Below, piece after piece: positions 45,808 to 56,190 of a stretch of DNA of 64,000 bases. This DNA comes from Acinetobacter zhairuonensis (GTDB lineage Bacteria; Pseudomonadota; Gammaproteobacteria; Pseudomonadales; Moraxellaceae): the NCBI RefSeq assembly GCF_022601715.1, contig NZ_JAKVIM010000006.1:1-64000 (forward strand), written 5' to 3'. Position 1 is the stretch's first letter, and each line of letters begins with the position of its first letter. Under the pieces are notes generated by a model that was not told the DNA's origin, did not search any database, and was given only the letters and a program-made list of their open reading frames with translations. Made by a program: the position numbers and the translations under genes.

Positions 45808-46806
45808 ATGAGTACTGATTCAGCCTTTCCAACACCAAATAATTTAGGTATCGCAGTTTATAGTAATAATGCCGATGCAATCGGTAATACTCCATTGGTA
45901 CGTATTAATCGTGTCATTTCAGGTGGCGCTAATGTGTTTGCTAAAATTGAAAGCCGTAATCCAGCTTTTTCTGTGAAATGTCGTATTGGTGCTGCATTGA
46001 TTGCCGATGCTGAAAAGCGCGGTGTATTAAAGGCAGGCATGCATATTGTCGAACCAACCAGTGGTAATACGGGGATTGCTTTGGCTTTTGTTGCAGCAGC
46101 AAAAGGTTATGACATTACTTTAACCATGCCAGCCAGCATGAGTATTGAGCGTCGTAAAGTACTGAAAGCATTGGGTGCAAACTTGGTGTTGACTGAACCA
46201 GCTAAAGGCATGAAAGGTGCTGTAGATGAAGCAGTACGTTTGGCCACTGAGCAACCTGAGCTTTACTATTTACCACAACAATTTGAAAACCCAGCGAATC
46301 CACAAATTCACGAAGATACGACTGGTCCTGAAATCTGGGCAGCGACCAATGGACAAGTCGATATTTTAGTGGCTGGCGTAGGAACTGGCGGTACAATTTC
46401 AGGGATTTCACGTTTCTTTGAAAAAGTGAAAAACCAGCCGCTTTATTCTGTTGCTGTTGAACCTGCAGAGTCGCCAATTATTAGCCAAACTAAACGTGGT
46501 GAAGCGATTTCACCGGCACCGCATAAAATTCAGGGGATTGGGGCAAACTTCATTCCGAAAAACTTGGATCTTGATTTAGTCGATGAAGTTATTGCAATTG
46601 CCAGCCAAGAGGCGATTGATTGGGCGCGGAAAACTGCGACTCAAGAAGGCATTTTAGTCGGTATTTCTTGTGGTGCAGCCATGGCAGCAGCAGCGCAATT
46701 AGCAGCCCGTCCTGAAAATGCGGGTAAAAATATTGTGGTGATCTTGCCTGACAGTGGTGAACGCTATTTATCTTCTGTGCTGTTTGAAGATATCTCTGCT
46801 GACTAA
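45808..46806 (+). CDS. cysK: Cysteine synthase A (O-acetylserine sulfhydrylase), 332 aa
   Basis: PLP enzyme making cysteine from O-acetylserine and sulfide. The PLP lysine lies in [15 protein letters not shown] (about 50-64), the substrate loop in [13 protein letters not shown] and the phosphate-binding [14 protein letters not shown]. Family length and C-terminus [13 protein letters not shown] are typical. It is a single gene ended by a terminator at 46826-46855. Confidence 0.96.
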   Translation: MSTDSAFPTPNNLGIAVYSNNADAIGNTPLVRINRVISGGANVFAKIESRNPAFSVKCRIGAALIADAEKRGVLKAGMHIVEPTSGNTGIALAFVAAAKGYDITLTMPASMSIERRKVLKALGANLVLTEPAKGMKGAVDEAVRLATEQPELYYLPQQFENPANPQIHEDTTGPEIWAATNGQVDILVAGVGTGGTISGISRFFEKVKNQPLYSVAVEPAESPIISQTKRGEAISPAPHKIQGIGANFIPKNLDLDLVDEVIAIASQEAIDWARKTATQEGILVGISCGAAMAAAAQLAARPENAGKNIVVILPDSGERYLSSVLFEDISAD

Positions 46807-46823
46807 GCCAAATTTATTTTAAT

Positions 46824-46860
46824 GAAAAAATTAGCCGCTCATTGAGCGGCTAATTTTTTA
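46824..46860. terminator. Bidirectional terminator
   Basis: Stem AAAAATTAGCCGCTC (46826-46840) and its complement (46844-46858) with a 3-nt apex; T runs on both sides. Lies between convergent cysK and the leucine degradation operon. Confidence 0.9.
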
Positions 46861-46875
46861 AGTAGCTGTTCTAGT

Positions 46876-47778
46876 TCAAGCACAACGTGTTTGAAAATAA
46901 GCGTTGGCATAATTTGAAGGATTATTCCGATCTAAACGCTGACTGATGTTTTGACTGGCACGCATCAATGCTTCGACATTAATGCCGGTTTCAAAGCCCA
47001 TGCCATTGAGTAAATACAATAAATCTTCGGTACTTACATTACCCGATGCCCCTTTGGCATACGGGCACCCGCCTAAACCTGCAATTGAAGAATCAAAAAC
47101 TCGAATGCCTTGTTCAAGGGACTGGTAAATATTGGCAATTGCCATGCCGTAGGTGTTATGAAAATGTCCTGCCATGAATTGAGCATCTAATTCACTTAAA
47201 CAAGCTTCCCACATCGTTTTGACACGGTTTGGCGTTGCTGTACCGATGGTTTCACCCAAAGACACCTCATAACAGCCCATATCAAACAAACGTGTCACCA
47301 CTTTGCTGACTTGTTTCGGATCAATTGCACCTTCATAGGGGCAATCGACCACACAAGATACATAGCCACGGACTTTGATGTCATGTTCTTTGGCTGCTTT
47401 TAGAATATCGGCAAATTTTTCAAAGCTTTCATCAATGGAACAGTTAATGTTCTTTTGCGTGAAGCTTTCAGAAGCTGCGGTAAAAACCGCAACCTCTTTA
47501 CAACCTACTGCCAGAGCAGATTCAAAGCCTTTCATGTTTGGAGTGAGCAAACTAAATTGAATATTCGGATCTTTCGGTAATTGTGCATACAGCTCATCAC
47601 TAAATGCCATTTGTGGCACCCATTTTGGTGACACGCAAGAACCGACTTCAATCGCTTTGAGACCCGTTTGCATCAAGTCCAGAATCAGCTGTTTACGATC
47701 CTGAAGCGTGAGTGGTGTTTTCTCGTTTTGAAGCCCATCCCGCGGACCGACTTCAACGATTTTCACAAATTCAGTCAT
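46876..47778 (-). CDS. liuE: Hydroxymethylglutaryl-CoA lyase, 300 aa
   Basis: TIM-barrel lyase of the DRE family splitting HMG-CoA to acetyl-CoA and acetoacetate, the last step of leucine degradation. Motifs: EVGPRDGLQNEK (about 9-20) with the catalytic Arg/Asp, and the C-terminal loop GLGGCPYAKGASGNVSTED carrying the active-site Cys. Starts 4 bp within the end of the carboxylase alpha gene (ATGA overlap). Confidence 0.94.
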   Translation of the reverse strand: MTEFVKIVEVGPRDGLQNEKTPLTLQDRKQLILDLMQTGLKAIEVGSCVSPKWVPQMAFSDELYAQLPKDPNIQFSLLTPNMKGFESALAVGCKEVAVFTAASESFTQKNINCSIDESFEKFADILKAAKEHDIKVRGYVSCVVDCPYEGAIDPKQVSKVVTRLFDMGCYEVSLGETIGTATPNRVKTMWEACLSELDAQFMAGHFHNTYGMAIANIYQSLEQGIRVFDSSIAGLGGCPYAKGASGNVSTEDLLYLLNGMGFETGINVEALMRASQNISQRLDRNNPSNYANAYFQTRCA

Positions 47779-49763
47779 GCCACTTCCTCTGCTAAAGCTT
47801 GAAACTCCACCAGTTCATCACCTGCTTTGACTTGGTCACCTGCTTGGAAATAGGCAGAGGTAATCACACCATCGCGCGGAGCACGAATCGCATATTCAAT
47901 CTTCATTGCTTCCAAGGTGAGCAGGATGTCATCCTTTTTCACTTGTGCATTGGCTTCAACCAACACTTGAGTAATCACACCTGGCATTGGCGCTTTTAAA
48001 TTACCTTCATTCTGCTGTGCATCCTGATTGCCATAAGTTGGGCGTACATAGGCAAATTTATGTGTCTGACCTTCTTTGAAAACGGTAAGGTGGTCTACAT
48101 CTGCACTAAATGCCAATTTAGATTGCTGACCATTCAGATTAAGTTGTGCTAAATGTGCATCCAGCAATTGCCCCTGAATTGGATATTCCTGACTTTGATA
48201 GTGTGCAATAAAGCCGTGATCAATTGCCGTAAAGCGCACCTCAATGGCTTGTTGATTGAGCTGCAATTTAACGCTGTATTGAGCTTTTACATTGACACGC
48301 CAAAGGGGTGCTGAAGACCAGACTGAATGCGAATTTTGCTGTTGGTGAAAGCGTTTTAATAATTCAATCAATGCTGCAGAAACAATGGTTTCAGATGAAG
48401 CTGCTTCAGCATTCATGAGGAATGCATCTTCACGTTGAATCAGGTTGGTATCCAGTTTGGCATTTTTAAATGAATCACAACGGATGATACGATCTAAGAA
48501 TGCAATATTGTTGCCTAAACCTTCCACATGAAATTGACCTAAGGCATTATGCATTTGAACCAATGCCGCCTCACGGTTTTCACCCCAGACGATTAGCTTG
48601 GCAATCATTGGATCATAGAAGGTGGTAATTTCATCGCCCTCGACAATACCACTATCCACGCGGACATTTTGGTTTTGATTTGGGTAGTGCAGATAGCTAA
48701 TTTGACCAATCGCTGGTAAGAAGCCTTTTTCAGGTTCTTCCGCATAAACACGCGCTTCAATCGCATGACCATGAATCTGTAATTCATGTTGTTGCTTTGG
48801 TAATGGCTCACCATAAGCCACGCGTAATTGCCATTCAACCAAATCTTGTCCTGTAATCATTTCAGTCACAGGGTGCTCAACTTGCAGACGGGTATTCATT
48901 TCCATGAAGTACGCCGTACCATCTTGTTCGACAATAAATTCCACCGTACCCGCACCGACATAATGGACAGCACGCGCTGCATCAATCGCAGCTTGACGCA
49001 TCGCCTCTAGTTTATGCTGTGGCATTAAAGGAGCAGGTGCTTCTTCCAAGACTTTTTGATGGCGACGTTGTACTGAACAATCACGTTCAAATAAATGTAC
49101 GTAATTACCATGTGTATCGCCAAAAACCTGAACTTCAATATGACGTGGTTGTATCACATAGCGTTCAATCAACACGTCATCATTGGCAAAGCTGGATTTT
49201 GCTTCACTCTTACAAGAAGCAAGTGAACTTAAAAAGTCAGCTTCGCGCTCGACCAAACGCATCCCTTTACCACCGCCACCTGCACTGGCTTTAATCAAAA
49301 CTGGATAGCCAATCTGATCCGCTTGTTGTTTTAAGAAAGCTGCATCTTGATTGGTACCATGATAACCAGGGGTTAGAGGCACACCAGCTTTTTCCATCAA
49401 TGCTTTTGAAGTGGCTTTTAAGCCCATCGCTAAAATGGCGGCAACTGGAGGACCAATAAAGGTAATATTGTTCTTTTCACAGGCTTCAGCAAATTGATCA
49501 TTTTCAGATAAAAAACCATAACCAGGGTGAATGGCTTGAGCACCTGTCGTTAGAGCCGCTTGAATAATACGGTCAATCTGTAAGTAACTTTGTGAAGCAG
49601 GGGATTCACCAATATAAATGGCTTCATCCGCCTGTTTAACATGCTGAGATTGTGCATCGGCATCTGAATAAACCGCAACCGTCGCAATACCCAACTTTTT
49701 CGCAGTACGGATCACACGGCAGGCAATTTCACCACGGTTCGCAATTAGAATTTTTTCAAACAT
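47775..49763 (-). CDS. liuD: Methylcrotonyl-CoA carboxylase alpha subunit (biotin carboxylase + BCCP), 662 aa
   Basis: ATP-dependent carboxylation of biotin, with the carrier domain in the same chain. Biotin carboxylase: KILIANRGEIACRVIRTAKK at the start, ATP-grasp glycine loop KASAGGGGKGMR (about 159-170), and EMNTRLQVEHPVTEM. The biotinyl domain is at the C-terminus with LEAMKIEYAI (Lys biotinylated). Length fits MccA. Start follows AAGGAC; the downstream gene overlaps by 4 bp. Needs biotin, made with BioB encoded 6 kb away. Confidence 0.95.
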   Translation of the reverse strand: MFEKILIANRGEIACRVIRTAKKLGIATVAVYSDADAQSQHVKQADEAIYIGESPASQSYLQIDRIIQAALTTGAQAIHPGYGFLSENDQFAEACEKNNITFIGPPVAAILAMGLKATSKALMEKAGVPLTPGYHGTNQDAAFLKQQADQIGYPVLIKASAGGGGKGMRLVEREADFLSSLASCKSEAKSSFANDDVLIERYVIQPRHIEVQVFGDTHGNYVHLFERDCSVQRRHQKVLEEAPAPLMPQHKLEAMRQAAIDAARAVHYVGAGTVEFIVEQDGTAYFMEMNTRLQVEHPVTEMITGQDLVEWQLRVAYGEPLPKQQHELQIHGHAIEARVYAEEPEKGFLPAIGQISYLHYPNQNQNVRVDSGIVEGDEITTFYDPMIAKLIVWGENREAALVQMHNALGQFHVEGLGNNIAFLDRIIRCDSFKNAKLDTNLIQREDAFLMNAEAASSETIVSAALIELLKRFHQQQNSHSVWSSAPLWRVNVKAQYSVKLQLNQQAIEVRFTAIDHGFIAHYQSQEYPIQGQLLDAHLAQLNLNGQQSKLAFSADVDHLTVFKEGQTHKFAYVRPTYGNQDAQQNEGNLKAPMPGVITQVLVEANAQVKKDDILLTLEAMKIEYAIRAPRDGVITSAYFQAGDQVKAGDELVEFQALAEEVA

Positions 49764-49782
49764 TGTTCTGTCCTTATTGTTG

Positions 49783-50577
49783 TTATGCCGTTGCCTTGAT
49801 CCAAGCTGGGCTATGTTTGTTTAAAAAAGCATTCAGTCCATTTTTTGCTTCTTCACCTTGGCGCACATGTGCAATATGTTGTGCCGTTTGCACGAGTAAA
49901 TTTTCATCAACACTTTTTTGATTGACCATCTGAATCAGTTGTTTCGATGCTGCTTGAGCTTCTGGACCACCTAATAACAGCGCTTGTAAAATCTCATCAA
50001 CTTTGGCATCGAGTAATTCAGGCGTGGTGACTTCATGGGCTAAACCGATTTGAAGTGCTTGTTCTGCACTAATCCGTTCAGCTGTTAAGAAATAACGTGA
50101 AGCCTGACGGGCACCAATGGCACGAATCACATAAGGGCTAATGGTCGAAGGTGCTAGCCCCAGACGTACTTCAGACGTCGCAAACTTCGCTTCCGTACTG
50201 GCAACACAAATATCACAAGCAGAAGCGAGACCCATACCACCACCAAAGGCAATGCCTTGTACACGTGCAATGGTCGGCTGTTTTAAGGTTGCCAAGCTTT
50301 GCAGCATTTTCGCTAGTTTCAATGCATCGGCTTCATTGTCTGCTTGCGAGGCTTGTCCAGCCTGTTTCATCCAGTTTAAGTCAGCACCCGCTGAGAAGCT
50401 TTTGCCACGACCCGCTAAAATTACTACACGAATATCATCACGACCATTCAGTTGTTGAAAGCAGTGATGCAATTCTTCAATTACCGTGGTATTGAATGCA
50501 TTATGCAGTTCCGCACGATTGATCCAAACCGTTGCCACTTGCTGTTGCTGTTCGAGTTGTAAAAATTGATAGTCCAT
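49783..50577 (-). CDS. liuC: Methylglutaconyl-CoA hydratase (enoyl-CoA hydratase family), 264 aa
   Basis: Crotonase fold. The oxyanion segment GRGKSFSAGADLNWMK (about 60-75) and the catalytic loop VQGIAFGGGMGLASACDICVA (split) are intact, and Glu in the TSEVRLGLAP region is the expected acid/base residue. It hydrates 3-methylglutaconyl-CoA to HMG-CoA. AGGGG lies before the start; it sits between the two carboxylase subunit genes as in liu operons. Confidence 0.93.
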   Translation of the reverse strand: MDYQFLQLEQQQQVATVWINRAELHNAFNTTVIEELHHCFQQLNGRDDIRVVILAGRGKSFSAGADLNWMKQAGQASQADNEADALKLAKMLQSLATLKQPTIARVQGIAFGGGMGLASACDICVASTEAKFATSEVRLGLAPSTISPYVIRAIGARQASRYFLTAERISAEQALQIGLAHEVTTPELLDAKVDEILQALLLGGPEAQAASKQLIQMVNQKSVDENLLVQTAQHIAHVRQGEEAKNGLNAFLNKHSPAWIKATA

Positions 50578-50587
50578 TTTTCACCCC

Positions 50588-52297
50588 TTACATGCGGAAC
50601 ACGCCAAACTTGGTTGGTTGAATTGGGGCATTCATTGCCGCTGCCAGACTTAAACCCAAGACTTGGCGAGATTGAGCAGGATCAATCACACCGTCATCCC
50701 ATAAGCGTGCAGAAGAGTAATATGGATGTCCTTGACGTTCGTATTGATCACGAATGGGTTGCTTAAATTCATCTTCTGCTTCGGCAGACCAAGATTCACC
50801 TTTTTGTTCAATTTGATCGCGTTTAATGGTAGAAAGTACGCTGGCCGCTTGTTCGCCACCCATGACCGAAATACGTGAATTTGGCCAAGTCCATAAGAAG
50901 CGTGGGGAATAGGCACGACCACACATACCATAGTTTCCTGCACCAAATGATCCGCCAATAATTAAAGTCAGTTTAGGCACATTCGCTGTGGCAACCGCCA
51001 TCACCAGTTTGGCACCGTGTTTGGCAATCCCTTCATTTTCATACTCACGTCCGACCATAAAGCCGGTGATGTTTTGTAAGAACAACAATGGAATATTGCG
51101 TTGTACACACAGCTCAATGAAGTGTGCACCTTTTTGAGCAGATTCGGAAAATAAAATACCGTTGTTGGCGATAATGCCGACTGGCATGCCGTAAATTTTG
51201 GCAAAGCCCGTAATTAAAGTCGTGCCAAAGCGTGCTTTAAATTCATCTAAGCGTGAACCATCGACAATACGGGCAATAATTTCACGCACATCAAAAGGTT
51301 TACGCGTATCACTTGGCACAATGCCATACAGTTCTTCAGCAGGGAAAAGTGGCGCTTCAATGTCTTCTAAGGTTTTATTTGGTTTGATGTTCAAGTTCGC
51401 TACGATATTACGGGCAATTTGTAGAGCATGCTCATCGTTTTCTGCCAAATGATCTGCAACCCCTGAAAGACGAGTATGCACGTCACCACCACCCAAATCT
51501 TCACTGCTGACCACTTCGCCAGTTGCAGCTTTTACCAAAGGTGGACCACCCAAGAAAATGGTGCCTTGATTGCGCACAATAATCGTTTCATCCGACATGG
51601 CAGGCACATAAGCACCACCTGCGGTACAGCTTCCCATTACCACTGCAATTTGGGCTATGCCTAAGCTCGACATACGGGCTTGATTGTAGAAAATACGCCC
51701 GAAGTGATCACGATCTGGAAACACTTCATCTTGCATAGGTAAGTATGCACCGCCCGAATCCACCAAATAAATGCAAGGGAGGTGGTTTTGTTCTGCAATT
51801 TCCTGTGCACGTAAGTGTTTTTTCACGGTAAGCGGGTAATAGGTACCGCCTTTAACCGTTGCATCATTGGCAACGATCATGCAAGTGACGCCATTCACTT
51901 GACCAATACCTGCCACTACACCCGCAGCAGGCACATCATCGGCATAAACTTTATGTGCAGCCAATTGCCCAATTTCCAAGAAAGCTGTCCCAGCATCAAT
52001 CAGTTGATCAATACGGTCACGCGCCAACAATTTGCCACGGGCGATGTGTTTTTGACGAGCGCTTTCACCACCACCTAAGGCAATTTTCTGGCTGATTTGT
52101 TTTAAATCTTGAACCAGATTCAGCATGCTTGACTGATTGTTTTTAAACTCATCACTGCGACTGTTAATTTTGCTTTGAAGTTGATTTAAGTCTGAACCTT
52201 GGTTTGCAAAAGTAATGTTCTGATTGTTCTGTTTTGGCATTTGTACCAGATTATACTCATCATGGTCGCTATGCATTTTGTTTTGTAATTGATTCAT
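50588..52297 (-). CDS. liuB: Methylcrotonyl-CoA carboxylase beta subunit (carboxyltransferase), 569 aa
   Basis: Carboxyltransferase transferring CO2 from biotin to 3-methylcrotonyl-CoA. The crotonase-like halves show [34 protein letters not shown], and [17 protein letters not shown]. Family proteins begin at about residue 40 of this chain. The extra N-terminus looks like a diverged duplicate: [16 protein letters not shown] (residues 1-16) resembles [16 protein letters not shown] (38-53). AAGGAAG upstream of the ATG at 52297 supports the long start. Confidence 0.94.
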   Translation of the reverse strand: MNQLQNKMHSDHDEYNLVQMPKQNNQNITFANQGSDLNQLQSKINSRSDEFKNNQSSMLNLVQDLKQISQKIALGGGESARQKHIARGKLLARDRIDQLIDAGTAFLEIGQLAAHKVYADDVPAAGVVAGIGQVNGVTCMIVANDATVKGGTYYPLTVKKHLRAQEIAEQNHLPCIYLVDSGGAYLPMQDEVFPDRDHFGRIFYNQARMSSLGIAQIAVVMGSCTAGGAYVPAMSDETIIVRNQGTIFLGGPPLVKAATGEVVSSEDLGGGDVHTRLSGVADHLAENDEHALQIARNIVANLNIKPNKTLEDIEAPLFPAEELYGIVPSDTRKPFDVREIIARIVDGSRLDEFKARFGTTLITGFAKIYGMPVGIIANNGILFSESAQKGAHFIELCVQRNIPLLFLQNITGFMVGREYENEGIAKHGAKLVMAVATANVPKLTLIIGGSFGAGNYGMCGRAYSPRFLWTWPNSRISVMGGEQAASVLSTIKRDQIEQKGESWSAEAEDEFKQPIRDQYERQGHPYYSSARLWDDGVIDPAQSRQVLGLSLAAAMNAPIQPTKFGVFRM

Positions 52298-52330
52298 AGA
52301 AACTTCCTTGTATAAATTGGGTCAGAGGGA

Positions 52331-53527
52331 TTAAGCAGTTTCGTTAAATAATTCACGACCGATGAGCATACGGCGGATTTCCGAAGTCCCTGCACCAATT
52401 TCATAAAGTTTCGCATCACGCCATAAACGTCCTGCTGAAAATTCATTGATATAACCATTTCCACCAAGGGCTTGAATGGTTTCACCTGCCATCCAAGTGG
52501 CTTTTTCCGCTGCATACAGAATGGCACTGGCTGCATCTTTACGCAGGCTGCGGCTATGCTCAGCTCGGTCACATTCAGCACCCACTGCATAAACCAATGC
52601 CTTACATGCCAACCAAGTTGAATACATATCGGCAATTTTGCCTTGCATGAGCTGGAATTCACCCAGTGCTTGTCCGAATTGTTTACGATCGTGAATATAA
52701 GGAATCACGGTATCCATACACGCATCCATAATGCCGAGAGGACCCGCGCTTAAGACTGCACGTTCATAATCTAGGCCACTCATCAGCACTTTTACGCCAT
52801 TACCCACACCACCCAATACGTTTTCTTTTGGCACTTTGACGTTGTCAAAAAACAGAGGGTAAGTATTTGAACCGCGCATACCCAATTTATCCAGATGGTT
52901 GCCGTGGCTGAATCCAGGCATATCTTTTTCAATCAGGAAGGCGGTCATGCCTTTAGGACCTGCTTGTAAGTCAGTTTTAGCATATACCACCAACACATCG
53001 GCATCACCACCATTGGTGATCCACATTTTCGAGCCATTTAAGATGTAATGATCGCCTTGTTCTTCTGCTTTTAACTTCATGCTGACCACATCTGAGCCTG
53101 CATTGGGTTCAGACATGGCTAATGCACCAACAAAATCGCCAGAAACCAGCTTGGGTAAGTAACGTTGTTTTTGTTCTTCGTTACCATTTCGCTTAATTTG
53201 ATTAATACATAGGTTAGAATGTGCCCCGTAAGACAATCCGATAGCGGCAGATGCACGTGAGATTTCTTGCATAACGATAATATGTGCTAAATAACCGAGG
53301 TTAGAACCGCCGTACTCTTCACTTACTGTTAAGCCATGTAAACCCATATCACCCATTTTCTTCCAAAGGTGAGCAGGGAATACATTGTCACGATCCACTT
53401 GTTGTGCAATTGGTGCAATTTCTTTTGCACAAAAAGCGGCAACTGAATCACGAAGTGCGAGTAGAGTATCGTCCAAACCGAAACTTAAGGTTTGTAGACT
53501 AAGTTGTAATGGAACGTGTGAGTTCAT
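52331..53527 (-). CDS. liuA: Isovaleryl-CoA dehydrogenase, 398 aa
   Basis: FAD-dependent acyl-CoA dehydrogenase converting isovaleryl-CoA to 3-methylcrotonyl-CoA. Motifs: [37 protein letters not shown], and the C-terminal [35 protein letters not shown] (split in use), with catalytic Glu in the YEIGAGTSE stretch region. ATG 53527 has AGGA 8 nt upstream; an ATG (53536) and a TTG (53560) lie further up. First gene of the liu operon on the minus strand, divergent from a TetR regulator. Confidence 0.95.
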   Translation of the reverse strand: MNSHVPLQLSLQTLSFGLDDTLLALRDSVAAFCAKEIAPIAQQVDRDNVFPAHLWKKMGDMGLHGLTVSEEYGGSNLGYLAHIIVMQEISRASAAIGLSYGAHSNLCINQIKRNGNEEQKQRYLPKLVSGDFVGALAMSEPNAGSDVVSMKLKAEEQGDHYILNGSKMWITNGGDADVLVVYAKTDLQAGPKGMTAFLIEKDMPGFSHGNHLDKLGMRGSNTYPLFFDNVKVPKENVLGGVGNGVKVLMSGLDYERAVLSAGPLGIMDACMDTVIPYIHDRKQFGQALGEFQLMQGKIADMYSTWLACKALVYAVGAECDRAEHSRSLRKDAASAILYAAEKATWMAGETIQALGGNGYINEFSAGRLWRDAKLYEIGAGTSEIRRMLIGRELFNETA

Positions 53528-53671
53528 GCTGTTCATCCTGAGGTTATATTTGTTGTCCAATAAGCATTGTTGTTGTGCTTGTAGTTTTACAATACATCTA
53601 TTTTTTAAAAAAGTGAACTAAAATTCATAAATTGATTTAAAATTCATTTTTGCCTTGTTGAGAATAAAATT

Positions 53672-54301
53672 ATGAGTTATAAAAGATCATCATTGATGCA
53701 AGAACGTATGGAACAAAATCGACAATCGATTTTGCAATCTGCACGTGAACTTATTGCTCAAGGAGGATTTAAAGATGCACAAATTCAAGCAATTGCTGAA
53801 CGTGCAGGCGTGTCCAGTGGCTTGGTTTACCGCTATTTTAACAATAAAAGTGAAGTCTTAATTGAAGTGTTGTCTGAAGCGATTCAGCATGAAATTCATA
53901 TTTTGAATACCATTGCGAGTAGCGAAGGGCTAACAGCACAGCAGAAATTACACAAGGCAGTCACCACCTTTGTTAAGCGGGCATTGAATAGTCCTCAACT
54001 GTCGTATTCACTCATGTTCGAACCTGTAGATCCAATTATTGAACATGAGCGTTTTCGCAGTAAACAATTGATCAAGCAAAGCATTAACGAGATTCTTGCC
54101 GAAGGGAAAGTCAATGGTGAGTTTGGCTTTGAAGACTTAAATACGGTGGCGTTATGCATTGTCGGAAGTATGACTTTCGTCGTAATTGAGCCTTTAAATC
54201 CATCTCGTAATGTGATGTTTGATCAAAACTACAAAGATTATTTTGTGAAGCAGGTTGCAGATTTTTGTGTTCAAGCTGTGCAATTACAGGAGCGTAATTA
54301 A
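53672..54301 (+). CDS. TetR-family regulator, 209 aa
   Basis: N-terminal TetR helix-turn-helix: GGFKDAQIQAIAERAGVSSG and LVYRYFNNKSEVLIEVL (residues about 30-65). The rest is the all-helical ligand domain. Divergent from liuA with 144 bp between, containing two AAAATTCAT repeats (53620-53628 and 53639-53647). Most likely a repressor of the leucine/isovalerate genes answering to an acyl-CoA, like LiuQ/LiuR-type regulators in function although the family differs from MerR LiuR. Confidence 0.92.
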   Translation: MSYKRSSLMQERMEQNRQSILQSARELIAQGGFKDAQIQAIAERAGVSSGLVYRYFNNKSEVLIEVLSEAIQHEIHILNTIASSEGLTAQQKLHKAVTTFVKRALNSPQLSYSLMFEPVDPIIEHERFRSKQLIKQSINEILAEGKVNGEFGFEDLNTVALCIVGSMTFVVIEPLNPSRNVMFDQNYKDYFVKQVADFCVQAVQLQERN

Positions 54302-54404
54302 ATAGTCTGATATGCAAAATAGGAAATCGCGTACAAAGTAATCCGTGTGATCAAAATAAAACAGTAAGAATCAGAATTACAAAGAATCAAGGAGAGTGAT
54401 TCAA

Positions 54405-56096
54405 ATGACACAGGTACGGTTAAGCTATGCGTATGGAGCCAGCAGTCAACCTTTATTGGGTATGACCATTGGTGAAAAATTTGATCAGGCATGTGCGCAA
54501 TATGCAGATCAGGATGCTGTAGTCAGTGTGCATCAGAATGTACGGTTAAGCTACAAAGAGCTACAAGTTCAGGTGAATGCGCTGGCTTGTAGCTTACTTA
54601 AGCTGGGATTTAAAAAAGGCGATCGCCTTGCCATTTGGTCACCAAATTGTGTGGAATGGACCATTACTCAATTTGCTGCATTTAAAGCTGGCATTATTTT
54701 GGTCAACCTGAATACTGCCTATAAAAGCAACGAGCTTGAATACGTGCTGAATAAGGTGTCGTGTAAAGGTTTAGTGATTGCCTCGCAATTTAAAACTACA
54801 AATTATCAAGAGCTGTTAACTAAGATTGCGCCTGAGCTGCAAGAAGCTGAAGATAAAATCTTAAATGCACTACGTTTACCGCATTTAAAACACGTGATTA
54901 AAATTGATGATGCCGTACATACAGGAATGCATCGTTTTCAAGATCTTTTGGGACAACCCACAGTCAAGCAACTTGAAAAATTAGAAGAGGTTGCAAGTGA
55001 ACTGCAGTTTGATGAAACCATTAATATCCAGTTTACTTCGGGTACAACGGGTAATCCGAAAGGCACCATGCTCACACACAATAACATTTTAAATAATGGT
55101 TATTTTGTCGGTGAAGCGATTCATTTAAGCCCGCAAGATCGCGTCTGTATTTCAGTGCCCTTATTCCATTGCTTTGGAATGGTCATGGGCAATTTGGCCT
55201 GCATCACGCATGGCTCAACCATGGTCTATCCTTCAGCAGTGTTTAATCCTTTAGATACGTTAAAAGCCATTCAGCAAGAAAAATGTACCGCTGCTTATGG
55301 TGTGCCAACTATGTTCATTGCGACCTTAGAGCATGAACAGTTCAACGACTTTGACTTAAGCAGCTTACGCACAGGCATTATGGCGGGTAGTCCGTGTCCA
55401 CGTGAGATTATGCAACGTGTCATGGAGCGTATGCACATGACCGAAATTACCATTTGCTATGGCATGACCGAAACTGCACCGGTGAGCGCACAAAGTTCGA
55501 CCAGCGATACAGTTGAACAACGTGTTGGTACGGTAGGTCGCGTACATCCACATTTGGAAATCAAAATTGTCGATGAAGCAGGTAAAGTCGTACCACGTGG
55601 CAAGCTGGGTGAGCTGTGTGTGCGTGGTTATTCAGTCATGTTGGGTTATTGGGAAGATGGCGAGAAAACCCAAGAAGTCATTGATAATGCGCGCTGGATG
55701 CATACCGGTGACATCGCAGAAATGAATGATGACGGCTTTGTAAAAATTAAAGGTCGTATTAAAGATGTGGTGATTCGTGGCGGTGAGAACCTGTTCCCGA
55801 AAGAAATTGAAGATTTCTTATATACCCATCCAGATGTGAGTGATGTACAGGTGATTGGTCTACCAGACGCACGTTATGGCGAAGAGCTTTGTGCCTGCAT
55901 TATTTTGCATGAACACCATGAAACAACAGAAGAGAGCATTCGTCGTTACTGTGCTGAACATATTTCACATAACAAAGTGCCGCGTTATGTTCGCTTCTTT
56001 ACTGAGTTCCCAATGACCGCTTCAGGCAAGGCGCAAAAATTCAAATTACGTGAATTTATGCGTAACGAACTGAACTTAGTAGAAGATATTGCATAA
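54405..56096 (+). CDS. Acyl-CoA synthetase (AMP-binding), 563 aa
   Basis: ANL adenylating enzyme activating a short or branched acid to its CoA ester. Motifs: P-loop FTSGTTGNPKGTMLTHNN (about 210-227), YGMTETAPVSAQSS, GYSVMLGYWED, and the C-terminal Lys in MTASGKAQKFKLRE. AGGAGA lies before the ATG at 54405. Downstream of the TetR gene on the same strand; with the liu operon divergent it probably activates isovalerate or similar acids. Confidence 0.92.
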   Translation: MTQVRLSYAYGASSQPLLGMTIGEKFDQACAQYADQDAVVSVHQNVRLSYKELQVQVNALACSLLKLGFKKGDRLAIWSPNCVEWTITQFAAFKAGIILVNLNTAYKSNELEYVLNKVSCKGLVIASQFKTTNYQELLTKIAPELQEAEDKILNALRLPHLKHVIKIDDAVHTGMHRFQDLLGQPTVKQLEKLEEVASELQFDETINIQFTSGTTGNPKGTMLTHNNILNNGYFVGEAIHLSPQDRVCISVPLFHCFGMVMGNLACITHGSTMVYPSAVFNPLDTLKAIQQEKCTAAYGVPTMFIATLEHEQFNDFDLSSLRTGIMAGSPCPREIMQRVMERMHMTEITICYGMTETAPVSAQSSTSDTVEQRVGTVGRVHPHLEIKIVDEAGKVVPRGKLGELCVRGYSVMLGYWEDGEKTQEVIDNARWMHTGDIAEMNDDGFVKIKGRIKDVVIRGGENLFPKEIEDFLYTHPDVSDVQVIGLPDARYGEELCACIILHEHHETTEESIRRYCAEHISHNKVPRYVRFFTEFPMTASGKAQKFKLREFMRNELNLVEDIA

Positions 56097-56190
56097 CGCG
56101 AACATAGTATTGATTACTTTCCTTTATTCGCCAGTCGGGTAAAGGAAAGAATAAAAATGTCTGAACTACCCAAACAAAAATAAGGAAATC

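Noticed and set aside
53620-53647. AAAATTCAT direct repeats as operator of the TetR regulator
   Set aside because: Direct repeats in AT-rich sequence without dyad symmetry are weak evidence for a TetR site, so only mentioned with the gene.
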